A stretch of 60,440 bases of DNA from positions 370,528 through 430,967 of the forward strand of contig BFEA01000848.1 in NCBI GenBank assembly GCA_003427395.1. The letters are read 5' to 3'. The notes under the pieces were generated by a model. That model was not told the origin of the DNA. It was given only the letters and a program-made list of their open reading frames with translations, and made no database searches. Each line of letters begins with the position of its first letter. Position 1 is the first letter of the stretch. This stretch comes from Chara braunii. Its lineage: Eukaryota; Streptophyta; Charophyceae; Charales; Characeae. The translations under genes were made by a program, and so were the position numbers. Below, in pieces: positions 11,006 to 20,934 of this stretch.

Positions 11006-11160
11006 TCACTGTCTCACACACACTAACGTGTGGAGTTTCTCTTTTTTATCCAATAATCAATCAATGATCAATCAATCAGTCAATCAATTAAGTAGCTGGT
11101 GATCCAAAGCAAATAATAATAATAAATTGTGCACCGAATACATAACAACCGGAGTGGGCC

Positions 11161-11163
<3 letters not shown>

Positions 11164-11194
<31 letters not shown>
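11164..11194 (-). repeat. 31-bp poly-T, possible retroposon poly(A) tail
   Basis: A pure T run of 31. As the complement of a poly(A) tail it would mark the 3' end of a minus-strand retroposon lying to its right. I cannot recognise a body in 11,195-12,150, nor a target-site duplication, so it may be only a homopolymer. Confidence 0.35.
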
Positions 11195-11195
<1 letters not shown>

Positions 11196-12150
11196 AAAAA
11201 CTGACGGTCTCGAGACATCATCATTGAACAGCATACTCGTGAAACACAGTCATAAGTATGGGGCAGATTACCATAACCGACCAGATAATACAAAGTTAAT
11301 ACAAATACAGCGGAAGAGTTGATACCCATGGAATGACTCTGACTTGACTCGGACTGCAATCAAACACCCTCAATCATGCATCAGTGGTGTGAAAGCCCTA
11401 GCCTTGGACATACAAGAAATGCCAGGGTCTGAGATCATACACGGATGAATGGAGGGAGGAGAGACGAAGGGAGGAAGAGAGGGAAGATGACGTCAACTCA
11501 ATGTTTCCAAAGCATTAAAAAAAAAAAGAAAAAAAAAGGGAAAGAGGAGAAATGTCAGAGGTAGCGGAAATCTGAAATGTCACCAACACAGTGTCTCACA
11601 ATGTCTCAGATATCGATCTCACAATGTCAAGGTACATCTGCAGAGGAAGATGAAATCAGATCTCGAGAGTAGTCCTCAACCTACAGTCCCAATGTCGCTG
11701 TCTCCAATGTCATCAGAACTCATAACCATCCTTCATACTCGTAGTAGTCCCGTTGTCGGTGCGAATACCCTTACAAGGGTATCCACCTGTTTTTTTACGG
11801 TGACAGAAAATAGGTTAGTTTAAAGTTTGAGTATACCGCGCGAGGTTAAACTATGTCTGTATTTTAGGATTGACTGAATGGTTGACTAGAGTAAGAGAGT
11901 GGGTGGGCGCGCAGACTTAAGGCGTGCGTGTTCGGTTTCCTCTTTGATGATTGTGAAAGTCGGCGCTGGGCACCGGCCATATATTTATTTCTAATTAAAC
12001 TATGATTAGAAAGATTATGTCTCGTTGACTGATGCGCTTACCTGCCACTTGTACGTACGTGCGGAGGACGACGTCGACAACTATGTTGTTCTGAAAATGT
12101 TTCGGAAGGTCTGCGCTTCGCGCAATATCAGTTCATTTAGGTATCCGTCA
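11195..12150. other. No recognisable gene
   Basis: No plausible coding frame. The only named structure is the palindrome AATACCCTTACAAGGGTAT at 11,764-11,782, which recurs in the LTR-like repeats at 45.3, 45.5 and 54.2 kb. This suggests a decayed fragment of that repeat family here. Confidence 0.4.
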
Positions 12151-12164
12151 AAACTAGACCCAGA

Positions 12165-12375
12165 TTTGGACCTAGTATTATTGATTACAACATTTGACTT
12201 TCATCAAAGAGGTTCAGGGATCGAGACTGAGCGGCAATGACGCGGGGGTATCAGAAAGGGCGCGGAGGGACCGAGGAGTTGAGGGTCCAACATGACTATC
12301 CTCCTTGGTTTTGTCGATAGGCGGTGTCGGAACGGTGCTGGCATTTTTTGTTCCCTTGGTCGTCATATCTTAAAT
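12165..12375 (+). mobile_element. tRNA-derived SINE, copy 1
   Basis: The segment ATTGATTACAACATTTGACT through GGTTCAGGGATCGAGA lines up with 57,055-57,105, where ATTGGTTAAAGTACCGGACT and GGGGTTCGAGGTC have the spacing of tRNA A-box and B-box promoter elements. The similarity continues past the tRNA head into a shared body (AGTTGAGGGTCC, then CTATCCTCCTTGGTTTTGT), which argues for a SINE rather than a tRNA gene. This copy is the more decayed of the two. Ends and target duplications are not resolved. Confidence 0.5.
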
Positions 12376-12744
12376 GATTAAAAGTTCTGAATAATGTAAT
12401 TTTAGCACCATATCCTTATTATTCTTACGTTCCGGCGTTCCTCTGACCTGGACGCGACACCGGTTTTTAAATGGTCGCCGCAACAGTCGTTGATCTTGTG
12501 TGCGCGCCTCGTTCGATAGGTCCGCACGTTAGGGATGCTGGCGATGATCCTCTGCCATGTCGTTGCTGAGAACCGGGCGCGGTCAGGGTTTGAGTTTGTA
12601 ATTGCACCTGAGACAAAAGAGTCGATAATGCTGAATGCATATGACCTACGTTTCGGGACCGGTGAGGTCATATGGGGGTGTGTTGTATTCGCGGGAATGC
12701 CTGAAGTGCAAATGCGAACTGTTTTCGTGACTGCGCCGAACTTA

Positions 12745-13026
12745 CCCCCCCCCCCCCCCCCCATAGTATTACGGGAAAAACCCATAACAGGCTTATTAGC
12801 AGCCACTTTCGTGCTCAAGCCTCCAACAAGGGAACACGTGGGAGCGGCACCCACCAGCAGGTGCGGTATCTGCTGCAGCAGAGGGCCGATATCGGCCAGA
12901 GGTCAGCGGGTAGCATCAGGATCGAGCTGTTTCGACGGGACCAGTCAACGTTCCTCTCCTCCGATCCCCTCCCTCTAGTGAGCATCAATAGTCTCTGGTC
13001 AGTACCACTCGGGGGGGGGGGGGGGG
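12745..13026. repeat. Poly-C / poly-G pair bounding 250 bp
   Basis: There is a run of 18 C at 12,745-12,762 and a run of 16 G at 13,011-13,026. Sequences beside them are loosely inverted (ATAGTATTACGGG after the C run, AGTACCACTC before the G run), so they may be the two ends of a small inverted-repeat element. The G runs could form quadruplex DNA. No coding is supported between them. Confidence 0.4.
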
Positions 13027-13309
13027 CAACGACACATTCTTGCGTAGCAGGCACCAAGTTTGCCCGCGGAATGCCTTCCGACGGTAGGCAGGAGGTGTAA
13101 TGCTAAGGCAGGGCCGACGGGCGGACCACTGCGGGGCGTTGTCGGGTTGAAGGAAGTTGAGGTCGAGTGGAGCGGGCAGAAGATCGAACGTAGTGGCAAA
13201 AGGGGGGGAGGGACCTAGACTCGAAAACACACGCCAGGTGCATTCGCGCTGAAGACGGAAATGGTGGAGAGTATATCGATCGCGGTCGGAAGCACCTAGC
13301 CCGCCCGTT

Positions 13310-13960
13310 CACTGATGAAATCGGGCAAGGGAAGGCATGATATAGGGGTTTTTTATTAAAGCGAGTCTAGTGATGAGGTCAGTTTTAGAGGAAAGTAAGC
13401 AGAAAAGGAATTGGAGGAAGAAAAGGTTGTGTGAAGGTGACAAGTAGAAGATGGGTATGGTGCAACACATGATGAACAACTCACTCAATCCGTGACGAAA
13501 TCGAGCGAGCGGAGGAGGCATTTTTGGGTTTTTGAAGACGGTAAGGGGAATTGGTAAAGCCGGATTCGTCATTGAAGTAGAGGTGGAATAGGAAGAAGGA
13601 GAAAACGGTACGCTGAGGTGCTCGGAAGCGGGATATGGCGGAACGTAAAGGGTGTTGAACTCACCCGATTCTTAACGAAATCGGACGAGGAAAGAAGAGA
13701 TTTCGAAGTGTTTAAGTCGGGTGAATCCATACTTGAGGTTAGTATTAGAAAAGTTAGTGTTAGAGAAAAAATTGGGAAGAAAAGGCAGTGCGCGGGGGAG
13801 GAATGAGTGAGTGAACGTAGTGGAAAGTTGGATGAATGATTTGCCCGATTTTCAACAAAATCAGATAAACCAAGATTCGTTCTCGAAAGTTCTGGGATAG
13901 GGCGAGCTAGAATATGAGGTTAGTCTCTACTGTTAGTCGATGGGTTTGGAGATACGAAAG
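13310..13960. repeat. 180-bp tandem repeat, four units
   Basis: A motif like CCGATTCTTAACGAAATCGG recurs with the AAA-TC core beginning at 13,317, 13,497, 13,677 and 13,857, an exact 180-bp spacing each time. Each unit continues with GTTTTT, a GTCGGGTGAATCC-like block and GTTAGTGTTAGAGAAA. Units are strongly diverged. Related units appear at 59.36 and 59.54 kb. The 180-bp length is typical of plant satellites, but four copies do not make a centromere. Confidence 0.7.
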
Positions 13961-15840
13961 ATAGAGGTTGCGCCCAACGGCTATGGCAACGGGGTTGGCA
14001 AAAGGTGAGTGAAGTAGTGAGGAGAGTGAAAGACCGAGTAGAGCTATCACGAGTTTGGGAATAGTGTTAGACCAACGTCTCGGTAGTTAGTGTCTGTGAA
14101 CTATGAAGCATGGGCTGCGCGGTGTGATGATAACACGGGTGTATGGGGCAGGCTGAGGTGACGACACAGTGAACGAAGCTGGTCGAGACAAGAGCCAGGT
14201 GCGTCTGAGCGTAGAAGCGGAGAGAAAAGCGATATGAGGAGGGCAGACGGACGTTGAATTGCTTACTCCTTATCGTAGTTACCGGGATTGTTGAAGACAT
14301 CGCCATCCTCGAAGTCATAAAGCCATCAGTATACCATGCTCACCCATTGTCGGGAGGCGCTCGACGCCCTCCCATTTGTAATCCTTGAGTCATCGCGGGT
14401 TTCTCTTGTCATTTCTGCTATTCCGACCGCTTCTTTTTGCCCCACTAACCACTGTTCCCCATACATGAACCCGGCCAAAAGGGCGGCCAGATACACTCGA
14501 GGGTGGTGAAAGAAAGAAAAGAGTGTTGCAGCGAACTGAAGTTCAGATGCAGAGCAAGGCAAGTACTTGGTATGGGTGGCATTCTACGTGGTTAGCATCT
14601 GTATATGCCCCACAAGGTGCCAATGACAGCAGGGCAAGTCAGACCGTAGTTGCTTTAGTCGGTGCGCTGCTCACTCTGCAACACGGAGTAGCGAGGGGAC
14701 GAGAGGCAGGGTTGGGGACTTACCTATGGGATGCCGAGTTGCTCCCCTCATCGATGGGAACAACAACGAAGGAAGCAGCCTCACTCTATTTCGCTGCATG
14801 GACAACGGGCAGTCATGCATGGTCGTTCTTAGCTGGCAGGAACAGCTAACTCTTACTGCGGTTCGGCTGGGCATTTTCCCAGGCCATACTGCTGGTACAC
14901 TGTGGAGTTGAAAGGTTGTTGTGTATTGACTGCATGGCCGACTGCGTTGCCTTGTTGGGGCTCAAGCTGTAAGGGTTGCTGCAATTACTACAGATCTTGG
15001 CATCTGCCACTGTTTACTATAGTGACACAGGGTGAAGATACCGCTGCAAAATCTATTAAGTAACATCAAGAGTTGTGCGGCGCTAGGCACATGGTCAGCG
15101 ACATATTGCGGCGCACTTGCCTGCATTCCAAATAAAGCATAGTGGTGTGTGCTATCTGGATGTCATCTTTCCAAGCTACGTAGTAAGAGTTTGGTCGGAG
15201 GGATTGAGGTTGTTGTTTGAAGGAGTGGTCAGGCTTAACCAAGGGATTACTTCTGCGGTTTGAGGGCTTACAAGGAGGGCCACTATTGCGACTCGGGAAC
15301 GCGTCAGAGACCAGTTATCTTGCGTATTAGATTCGATTTGGTTATTTGTCGCGTTCGTTGGTCATGATTGCAGGGCCCTCAGGCGCATCAAGGTAGCAAG
15401 GCCCTCTCTTGGGACTTGAGTTTGTCCCCCTCCTGTATCTCGAAAGTCTAAAAACCCTACTTCTGCCCTTCTTACTCCAAGTCTAATCATGTTCAGAGAG
15501 GAATGCGGCAGGGGGGATTGCAACTCGTAGGACCGCAGCAAGACTCTATGGGGAGTCTGCCCACCGATTGAGGAAGCCGGAACTCGGGAGGAAGTCTGGA
15601 GGCAGGGAACCATCAGGTATATCTTTTTTTGTCTGTATGACCCCACTGTACCCCTGTTTGACTATTTCCCCTTCGCTTGACTGATTGTATGCATGTGTTT
15701 CCCCGATGACATTTTGCTTTCTTTTTCAGGATCTAATCAGACTGAATGGAAGGAATGCATGTGAAAAATTTAAGTCTCTCCTTTATTTTGACTGAAAGCA
15801 GACTAAGGGATGAATTGGGGGGAAGGTGAGAGGAAGGAAG
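13960..15840. other. Unassigned, no supported gene
   Basis: Several frames of 60-110 codons exist on both strands, the longest at 14,523-14,849 (+). None shows a domain, and no codon structure is shared with another copy in the window. A pyrimidine-rich stretch ending TTTTTCAGG at about 15,720-15,730 resembles a 3' splice site but has no coding context. Confidence 0.35.
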
Positions 15841-15871
15841 TTTGCATGCGTTGGACTGGGTCAACCAAGGA

Positions 15872-16627
15872 CTGGACATTGTTTATAAGTTGAATGGTCC
15901 AGGGTTGTGTTTATTTGACTGTTTTCTGAAGGACCAGACATTGTTTCTAAGCTCAATGACCTGGTTGCTATGTTTATTTTTGAGGGTTTGTGTGACTGAT
16001 CTCTGGGACCAAGTATTGTTTCTAAGTGAATGGTTGGGTCTGTCTGTTTCTTCTGGGGTTCTGACTGAAGTTGGACTAAAGAATCCAACTTCATGCTTTG
16101 CATGATTTGAGGAGAGGTTGAACATTGTTTCTAAGCTGAATGGTTCAGTCTTTTGTTTATTTTCGAGGGAGGATTTCTCGTCTAACGCGAAGCATTGTTT
16201 CTAAGCTGAATGGTTTAGCATGAAAACCACGCACATAAGTATAAACTGAGTATAAGCATGAAATACTTCACCTATACTTGCATGCGGACCGACAGTTGGA
16301 CATTGTTTCTAAGTTGAATGGTCCAACACTAGGCCATACCATTAAAAAGATAAAGGAAGTACTGAGTATAATTGGAAATAATATGGTCAAGCTGAGCATT
16401 GTTTCTAAGCTGAATGGTCCAGTCCCTTGCCCATATTTTTATTTTTTTTAATAACAAAGTCAGAAGTTATTAAACTTTGGCTATTAAACAGTTCAGGGCG
16501 ACTAAACATTGTTTCTAAGTTGAATGGTCTAGTCATATGCCCAAAGAAGAGAAAAGTAGTTGTTCAACTTTTTCGTGTATATCCTAAAGGCATGCTAGAC
16601 ATTGTTTCTAAGTTGAATGGTCTAGCA
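15872..16627 (+). repeat. Stem-loop array 1: nine hairpins with covarying stems
   Basis: Nine copies of the core ATTGTTTCTAAGYTGAATG start near 15,872, 15,934, 16,008, 16,118, 16,190, 16,295, 16,392, 16,501 and 16,593, spaced 62-110 bp. The bases on each side differ between copies but stay complementary: CTGGAC/GTCCAG, GTTGGAC/GTCCAAC, TGCTAGAC/GTCTAGCA, GACCAAGT/GTTGGGTC (one mismatch) and TTGAAC/GTTCAG (one wobble). ATT and AAT inside the core extend the stem. The intervening DNA is weakly similar between units. No protein coding. The array belongs to non-coding DNA upstream of a gypsy LTR (see 30,770-31,250). Confidence 0.8.
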
Positions 16628-16929
16628 CTACGCCATGTGTAAGTTGGGCATAAGGGTTAAATCATCTGCAAAATTCATGAACTATTTATGAGGATTTTGA
16701 CTTGGGGATAATGAAAGTACTTACTCATTGTGGTTTGGCTTTGTATGTGATTGAGTAAGATTACTACTTGGTCAGAGTTTCAGTTTGATAAGTAGTTGCT
16801 TTAGCTGCTCGCCACGTGCTAGAGCGATAAGAGTTAGTTTCAATTCCTGCATTTTCTGAGAGAATTGTTTTTACTTAGGTCAATTCTTGCATTTTCTGGG
16901 ATAATGTTTTATACTTGGTCTTGTATAAA

Positions 16930-17420
16930 TCTTGGTAAGTCACTTTCCCTATGGGAAGCGCTGCCGAAATTTCTACAAAACCAAGAAGTTAGTCAAATCT
17001 TAGCTTTCAAAAGTTAAGTTTGTCTAAATTATATACATGGCTTAGTAAAAATTTGGGGAGTACTCTTTTCTAAAGGGAATGCTGCCCAATTTTTTGCTAA
17101 TTCAAGGAGTTCGACAAAATTAGACTTTGGGAAGTCAAAGTTATTTTTTAGATTTTGAACTTAGCTTTGTATAAATTTTGGAATAACACTTTCTCTACGG
17201 GAAGCACTGTCGAAATTTCTACAAATCTAAGAGGTTAGTTGAACTTTGTCTTACAAGTCGAACTCAAGTTTGCCTTCTAAGTTCCTATCTGACTTAGTAT
17301 AAGTCTGGGAAATCTACCTTTCTAAACGAGATGTTGCCCAAATTTTTACTAATTCAAGGAGTTAGACAAAAAATTGACTTTCCAGAATTAAAGTTTGGTT
17401 TTTGTTTTCCCTACAGGATT
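16930..17420 (+). repeat. Stem-loop array 2: four ~124-bp units
   Basis: Units start near 16,941, 17,061, 17,187 and 17,311. Each has a short hairpin such as CTTTCCCTATGGGAAG or CTTTCTCTACGGGAAG followed by CTGCCGAAATTTCTACAAA-like sequence and GTTAG. Odd and even units alternate slightly in form (TGCCGAAATTTCTAC versus TGCCCAATTTTTTGCT). The same units, with different stem bases, occur at 30,821 and 30,945. The fourth unit pairs poorly. Confidence 0.7.
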
Positions 17421-17716
17421 AGAGTTTGGTCCTAGTTTAGAGGAGTTAGCTTATATTTTGTCAGGTGGCGACTATGACAATCCATCCTGAATAGGGGAGA
17501 TGCTGCCATAGGTCTGCCTTGCGTTGGGCACTTGCTTAGAGGCAGGCATAGGCTTAGCTTGTAGAAGGGTCTTGGTTGATAATATGTGATGGAGCTGTAT
17601 TTTCCATACACTTATGAATTTAGCTTGGGGATTGTCCTGTCTTGTGTTACAGGCATTATTGATCGATTGATTTAGGATTTTGGCTAGATTCAGCTCGATC
17701 CTACAAAGATCATCTT

Positions 17717-17735
17717 CTGTTATCACTGATAACAG
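17717..17735 (+). other. Hairpin with compensatory change in its paralogue
   Basis: CTGTTATCACTGATAACAG forms a perfect 8-bp stem with a 3-nt loop. The homologous place near gypsy copy 2 (31,158-31,178) reads CTGCTATC...GATAGCAG. One T-A pair has become C-G with pairing kept. Both are followed by a related CGACTCAACT-type segment. Confidence 0.7.
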
Positions 17736-18050
17736 GTCGGTTGTCGATTCGTTGGTCTACGACTCAACTCCAATTCACCTTCAATACTCAACCTGAAAAG
17801 GTTTTAACCTGATGATTTTTATTATTTTATTAAGGTTTTCACCCGAACTTTATTGAATGGCCATTTGACAAAGGTACTGAGTATTTAATTATGGGAGGTT
17901 GGACAAAGGTTGGGGCTTGCATGGCTAAGGCGATGGGTATGAGTATAGAGAATGTTTAAAGTTGACTCCGTGTAGTGTGTGGACTTTTGGTTGACTCTTT
18001 GATATGATTGCAGGTATGTTCTGTGGTTCGGATTTTGGATTTGACTGCCT

Positions 18051-18058
18051 GCGATCAC
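18051..18058. repeat. 8-bp target-site duplication, left copy
   Basis: GCGATCAC lies immediately before CAGGGTTGTC. The identical octamer follows the inverted terminus at 26,411-26,418. Eight base pairs is the duplication length of hAT transposons. Confidence 0.75.
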
Positions 18059-18288
18059 CAGGGTTGTCGAGCCCCGGCCCCGGGGGCCGGGGGTCGGCAC
18101 CCATGGCCCCGGCAAAAAAAAAAAAAAAAAAAAAAAAATACAGGGGGGTGCGCAGCCGCAGCCTGCACCCCCTGAGCCAAACTGCAATATTGCAGTTTTG
18201 GCCTGACCTCGGCCCCCCCCCGGGGCTACACCCCACCCTCGTTAGCCAGGGGTAGTGTGGGCGCGGGGCCGGGGGCGGGGCCCAGCGG
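18059..18288. repeat. GC-rich sub-terminal region with A25 tract
   Basis: C and G runs dominate, interrupted by 25 A at 18,114-18,138. GCAATATTGC and CCCCCCCCGGGG-like self-complementary stretches are present. It abuts the library-junction artefact at 18,289, so its original continuation is not known. Confidence 0.6.
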
Positions 18289-18326
18289 CTGTCTCTTATA
18301 CACATCTAGATGTGTATAAGAGACAG
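18289..18326. other. Nextera mate-pair junction (assembly artefact)
   Basis: Bases 18,289-18,307 are exactly the Tn5 mosaic end CTGTCTCTTATACACATCT and 18,308-18,326 are its exact reverse complement. This 38-bp head-to-head pair is the circularisation junction of Nextera mate-pair libraries, not genomic DNA. Its translations give the well-known contaminant peptides SYTHLDVYKRQ and MCIRDS on the minus strand. Sequences on the two sides were probably kilobases apart in the source DNA. Confidence 0.98.
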
Positions 18327-18759
18327 CCCCTAGCACCATAGGGGAGGATCCATCTATTGGTGGGGAGCAACACCTGCTGGAAACCGGGTCCAGCGTCCCA
18401 TTGATACATGTTTGCTGAGAACCAGGCTCAGCGTCCTTTAGAAGTACATAGGTGAACATAAGAAAAATTAAGAAGAAGAATAAGAAAAAATCATGATCAT
18501 GCGACAGACTGGGAAGGACCCTATTGCCAGAAATCGAGTCCAGCGACCTGCCCTTTGCCTTTTTTTAAGGAACCTCTTCACCCTATGACAGGGGCCAGAT
18601 ATACTGCTACTATACACTGGTTCCTTCCCCATCCTGCCATGACAACCCTTTAACATTCCAAATAACCTTTGTCCGTTTCTACTCCCGGCCAAACCATTGT
18701 AATTCTGCTATTGCTGTGGCTGCCGGGGGAAACATATCCGGAAACTCCTCGGGGCTCTT

Positions 18760-19345
18760 TCACGGAATGTTGGGGTCAACCTGCAGCCAGTCCTTGAATT
18801 TGAGGTTGTAGTCCTTGGTGAAGTCGCCACTGCCTCCCTCATTCCCCTGCTCCCCACGCCATTCGACCTGTGCCAGCCTGCCACCCCTGTTCCCCCCCAG
18901 CCAATCTGCGCAGAAGGCATGTATTTTTTTGATAGTATCTGCTTTTTGTGTGAAGTGTACCATTTTGCCCTGAACCTTATTCCATTGTATCCTTATTTCT
19001 GTTTCGATAAATTGTCTGACCATGTCAGCTACTTCCCCTTCCCCCATTTTGCCTCCTTCCTGGTAAAAAACACACCTTTTGGACCAGAGTGCCCACACCA
19101 CCGCCTTTCTGGCCGTAGAATTTTTTTTTTTGGTATGGTGGGATGGTTGGTGTGTACGCCACTCACCTAACAAGATTGACTCCCAACTCCACGACCATTC
19201 TTCTTCGGTTCCTAGCTGTGACCAGATGCGGTCCCACCAACGCCACATTAGTATAGGCCCCGAGCATTAGAGGAAGACGTGTTCTATGGTCTCACATATT
19301 CGTCGGCTCGGGAATCCTACATAACAGGATTTGCACCAAGGGAGA
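18760..19345 (-). pseudogene. LINE-2 ORF2 zf-RVT-like C-terminus
   Basis: Reading from 19,345 down, the translation gives PWCKSCYVGF, then CETIEHVFL, a stop, CSGPILMWRWWDRIW and a further 150 residues. Cys-x2-Cys ... Glu-Thr-x-x-His-x-Phe ... Cys is the zf-RVT zinc-binding pattern at the end of plant LINE ORF2. The downstream part (SWSWESILLGEW, then AVVWALWSKRCVFYQEG) matches the usual helical tail. One stop lies inside the zinc motif. Confidence 0.7.
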
Positions 19346-19419
19346 GCCTCCCCCCTTTGTTCCAGGTTCGTTCTATAAATGATCCAATTATTGGTGGGGA
19401 GGCATCTGTGGCTGATTTG

Positions 19420-20689
19420 CTATTGTAGGGAGGCAAACTTCGCCGGTCGCTCTTTCACACCCCTGAACCATTGCCGACCTCTAATCTGGTCATCTCCTAA
19501 GTTTAAGTGTCTCTTCCATCTGGCCCCTATCGTTGTCCGTACATCCACTTTGGGCCTAATCATCCTATAAGTGGTTCTTACTGACAACTCAGTGAGTTGC
19601 ACTGGTTGCCCTTGCCGACCCCTCTCCCATTGCCATTCAAGAGGGTCCAGGGCTAAGTAGGCTAGAGGGTGTTTCCAATCGGTATGCTTGTCATTGGGTT
19701 CTCCCATCCTTGTGACATTGCAACACCCGGATTTGATAAAGGTTGGTCTTGTCATGCCACTGGACCGAGTTTGGGTGGTATCTCACCAATGTGTCGTCCC
19801 TTCTTCTCTCAAATAGGTTGATCAATGCCTCTTCCGGTCTGACTTCCACAACGGAACCGATTTGTAGGGGGAACTCTTCTATCCTGACCGCTACCCAGTC
19901 CTGTTCTTGTAACGATGGTCCTTTTTCTCAGGATTACCACCCACGCTAGGGGCATCGAGAATATCATTTGTTCTAGAGCGCCCGCCAGCCTGCGGGTGTG
20001 GGGTAGACAGGAACAGAGTTGTTGGACCGATTTCCAGTCCTTGTTTCCTTCATCCCATATGTCCCCCACCCGAAGAATACCCAGGAGGACCAACGGGGGT
20101 CTGAGCTGTAGAGAATCCGGCCTTGTCTGTCAGTGACGGCTCTATTTCCAAACAGGGGTTGGCACAGGATTTCCTCCAGGCATTGGGGGGACGGACTATT
20201 AAGGAGCGACAACATTCTCTAGTTTCGAATGAGATTGACCCAGAACTTATCCTTGGTGATATCTTGTCTTGCTCGTCCTATGTCTCATTCCATTATTGAG
20301 TGTGCGTTGGGCCGGGGGATGGACAAAAACCGGCCTTCGAGCCATGTGAGTGGGTCCACTCTGTAGTCGGTTTTTTGTGCAAGTCTACGGATCTGTTCCT
20401 TCGCCAGGTCCTGCCATTGAGGGTTTATACCAACAATCAATCTTTTGACCCATTGGATTGCAAGGGCTATAGCTTGTAGAGAGGGGTCCAACAAACCCAA
20501 ACCTCCCCTGATCTTCGGTTGGATAAGCGTGTCCCAAGCCACCCGATTAATCACATTTTGTTGCTCGTGATCCCCTCGCCAGAGGAAGGCTACTAAGTGT
20601 CGTTTGAGGATCCTGACTTTGGGTTTGCTTAGGTGCCAAAAAGCTGATTTGTACCACATTGATGCTAGCACAGCGTTATTGATGATCAA
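19420..20689 (-). pseudogene. LINE-2 ORF2, post-RT region
   Basis: The frame 20,689-20,285 contains HLVAFLWRGDHEQQNVIN and RVAWDTLIQPKIRGGLGLLD, the conserved F-x-W-x-G and W-x-x-x-x-P-K-x-x-G-G-L-G-L block after RT in plant LINEs. The frame 19,755-19,420 continues toward the zf-RVT tail. The two are separated by frame changes. Confidence 0.7.
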
Positions 20690-20934
20690 CGCTCTCCCGA
20701 AGATGAAAGTATTTTTCTTTTTCTATTCCTGCATTTTTTGTAGCGCTGGCCTTGTGATTCATTCATCGTTGCTCGTCGGCGGGTCAAAGGCGGAAAGTGT
20801 CACCCTTAGGACTCGAATCTGTTCTTCGAGGGGTCTCCAATCCACCTTCGGCTGCTCTGGAGGATGTACCTCGTGGAAATGGACCCACCAACCCTGTGTC
20901 TTGCTTCCCCAGTTGACAGACATGTCCGAGACCT

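Noticed and set aside
10781-11102. ORFs over the GT/GA microsatellite
   Set aside because: Repeat translations (VCVCV, RERER, HTHTH) crossing an N.
14523-14849. 108-codon plus-strand ORF
   Set aside because: No recognisable domain, no second copy, no flanking gene signals; a chance frame is at least as likely.
15715-15735. 3' splice site (TTTCTTTTTCAGG)
   Set aside because: No exon-like coding on either side and no matching donor in a supported gene.
15872-16627. CRISPR array
   Set aside because: Repeats are interspersed and partly palindromic, but spacing varies from 62 to 110 bp, the repeats themselves vary in their stems, the spacers resemble each other, there is no cas gene and the context is eukaryotic.
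17925-18459. Minus-strand ORFs containing MCIRDS and VSYTHLDVYKRQ
   Set aside because: Translations of the Nextera junction; known contaminant peptides, not proteins.
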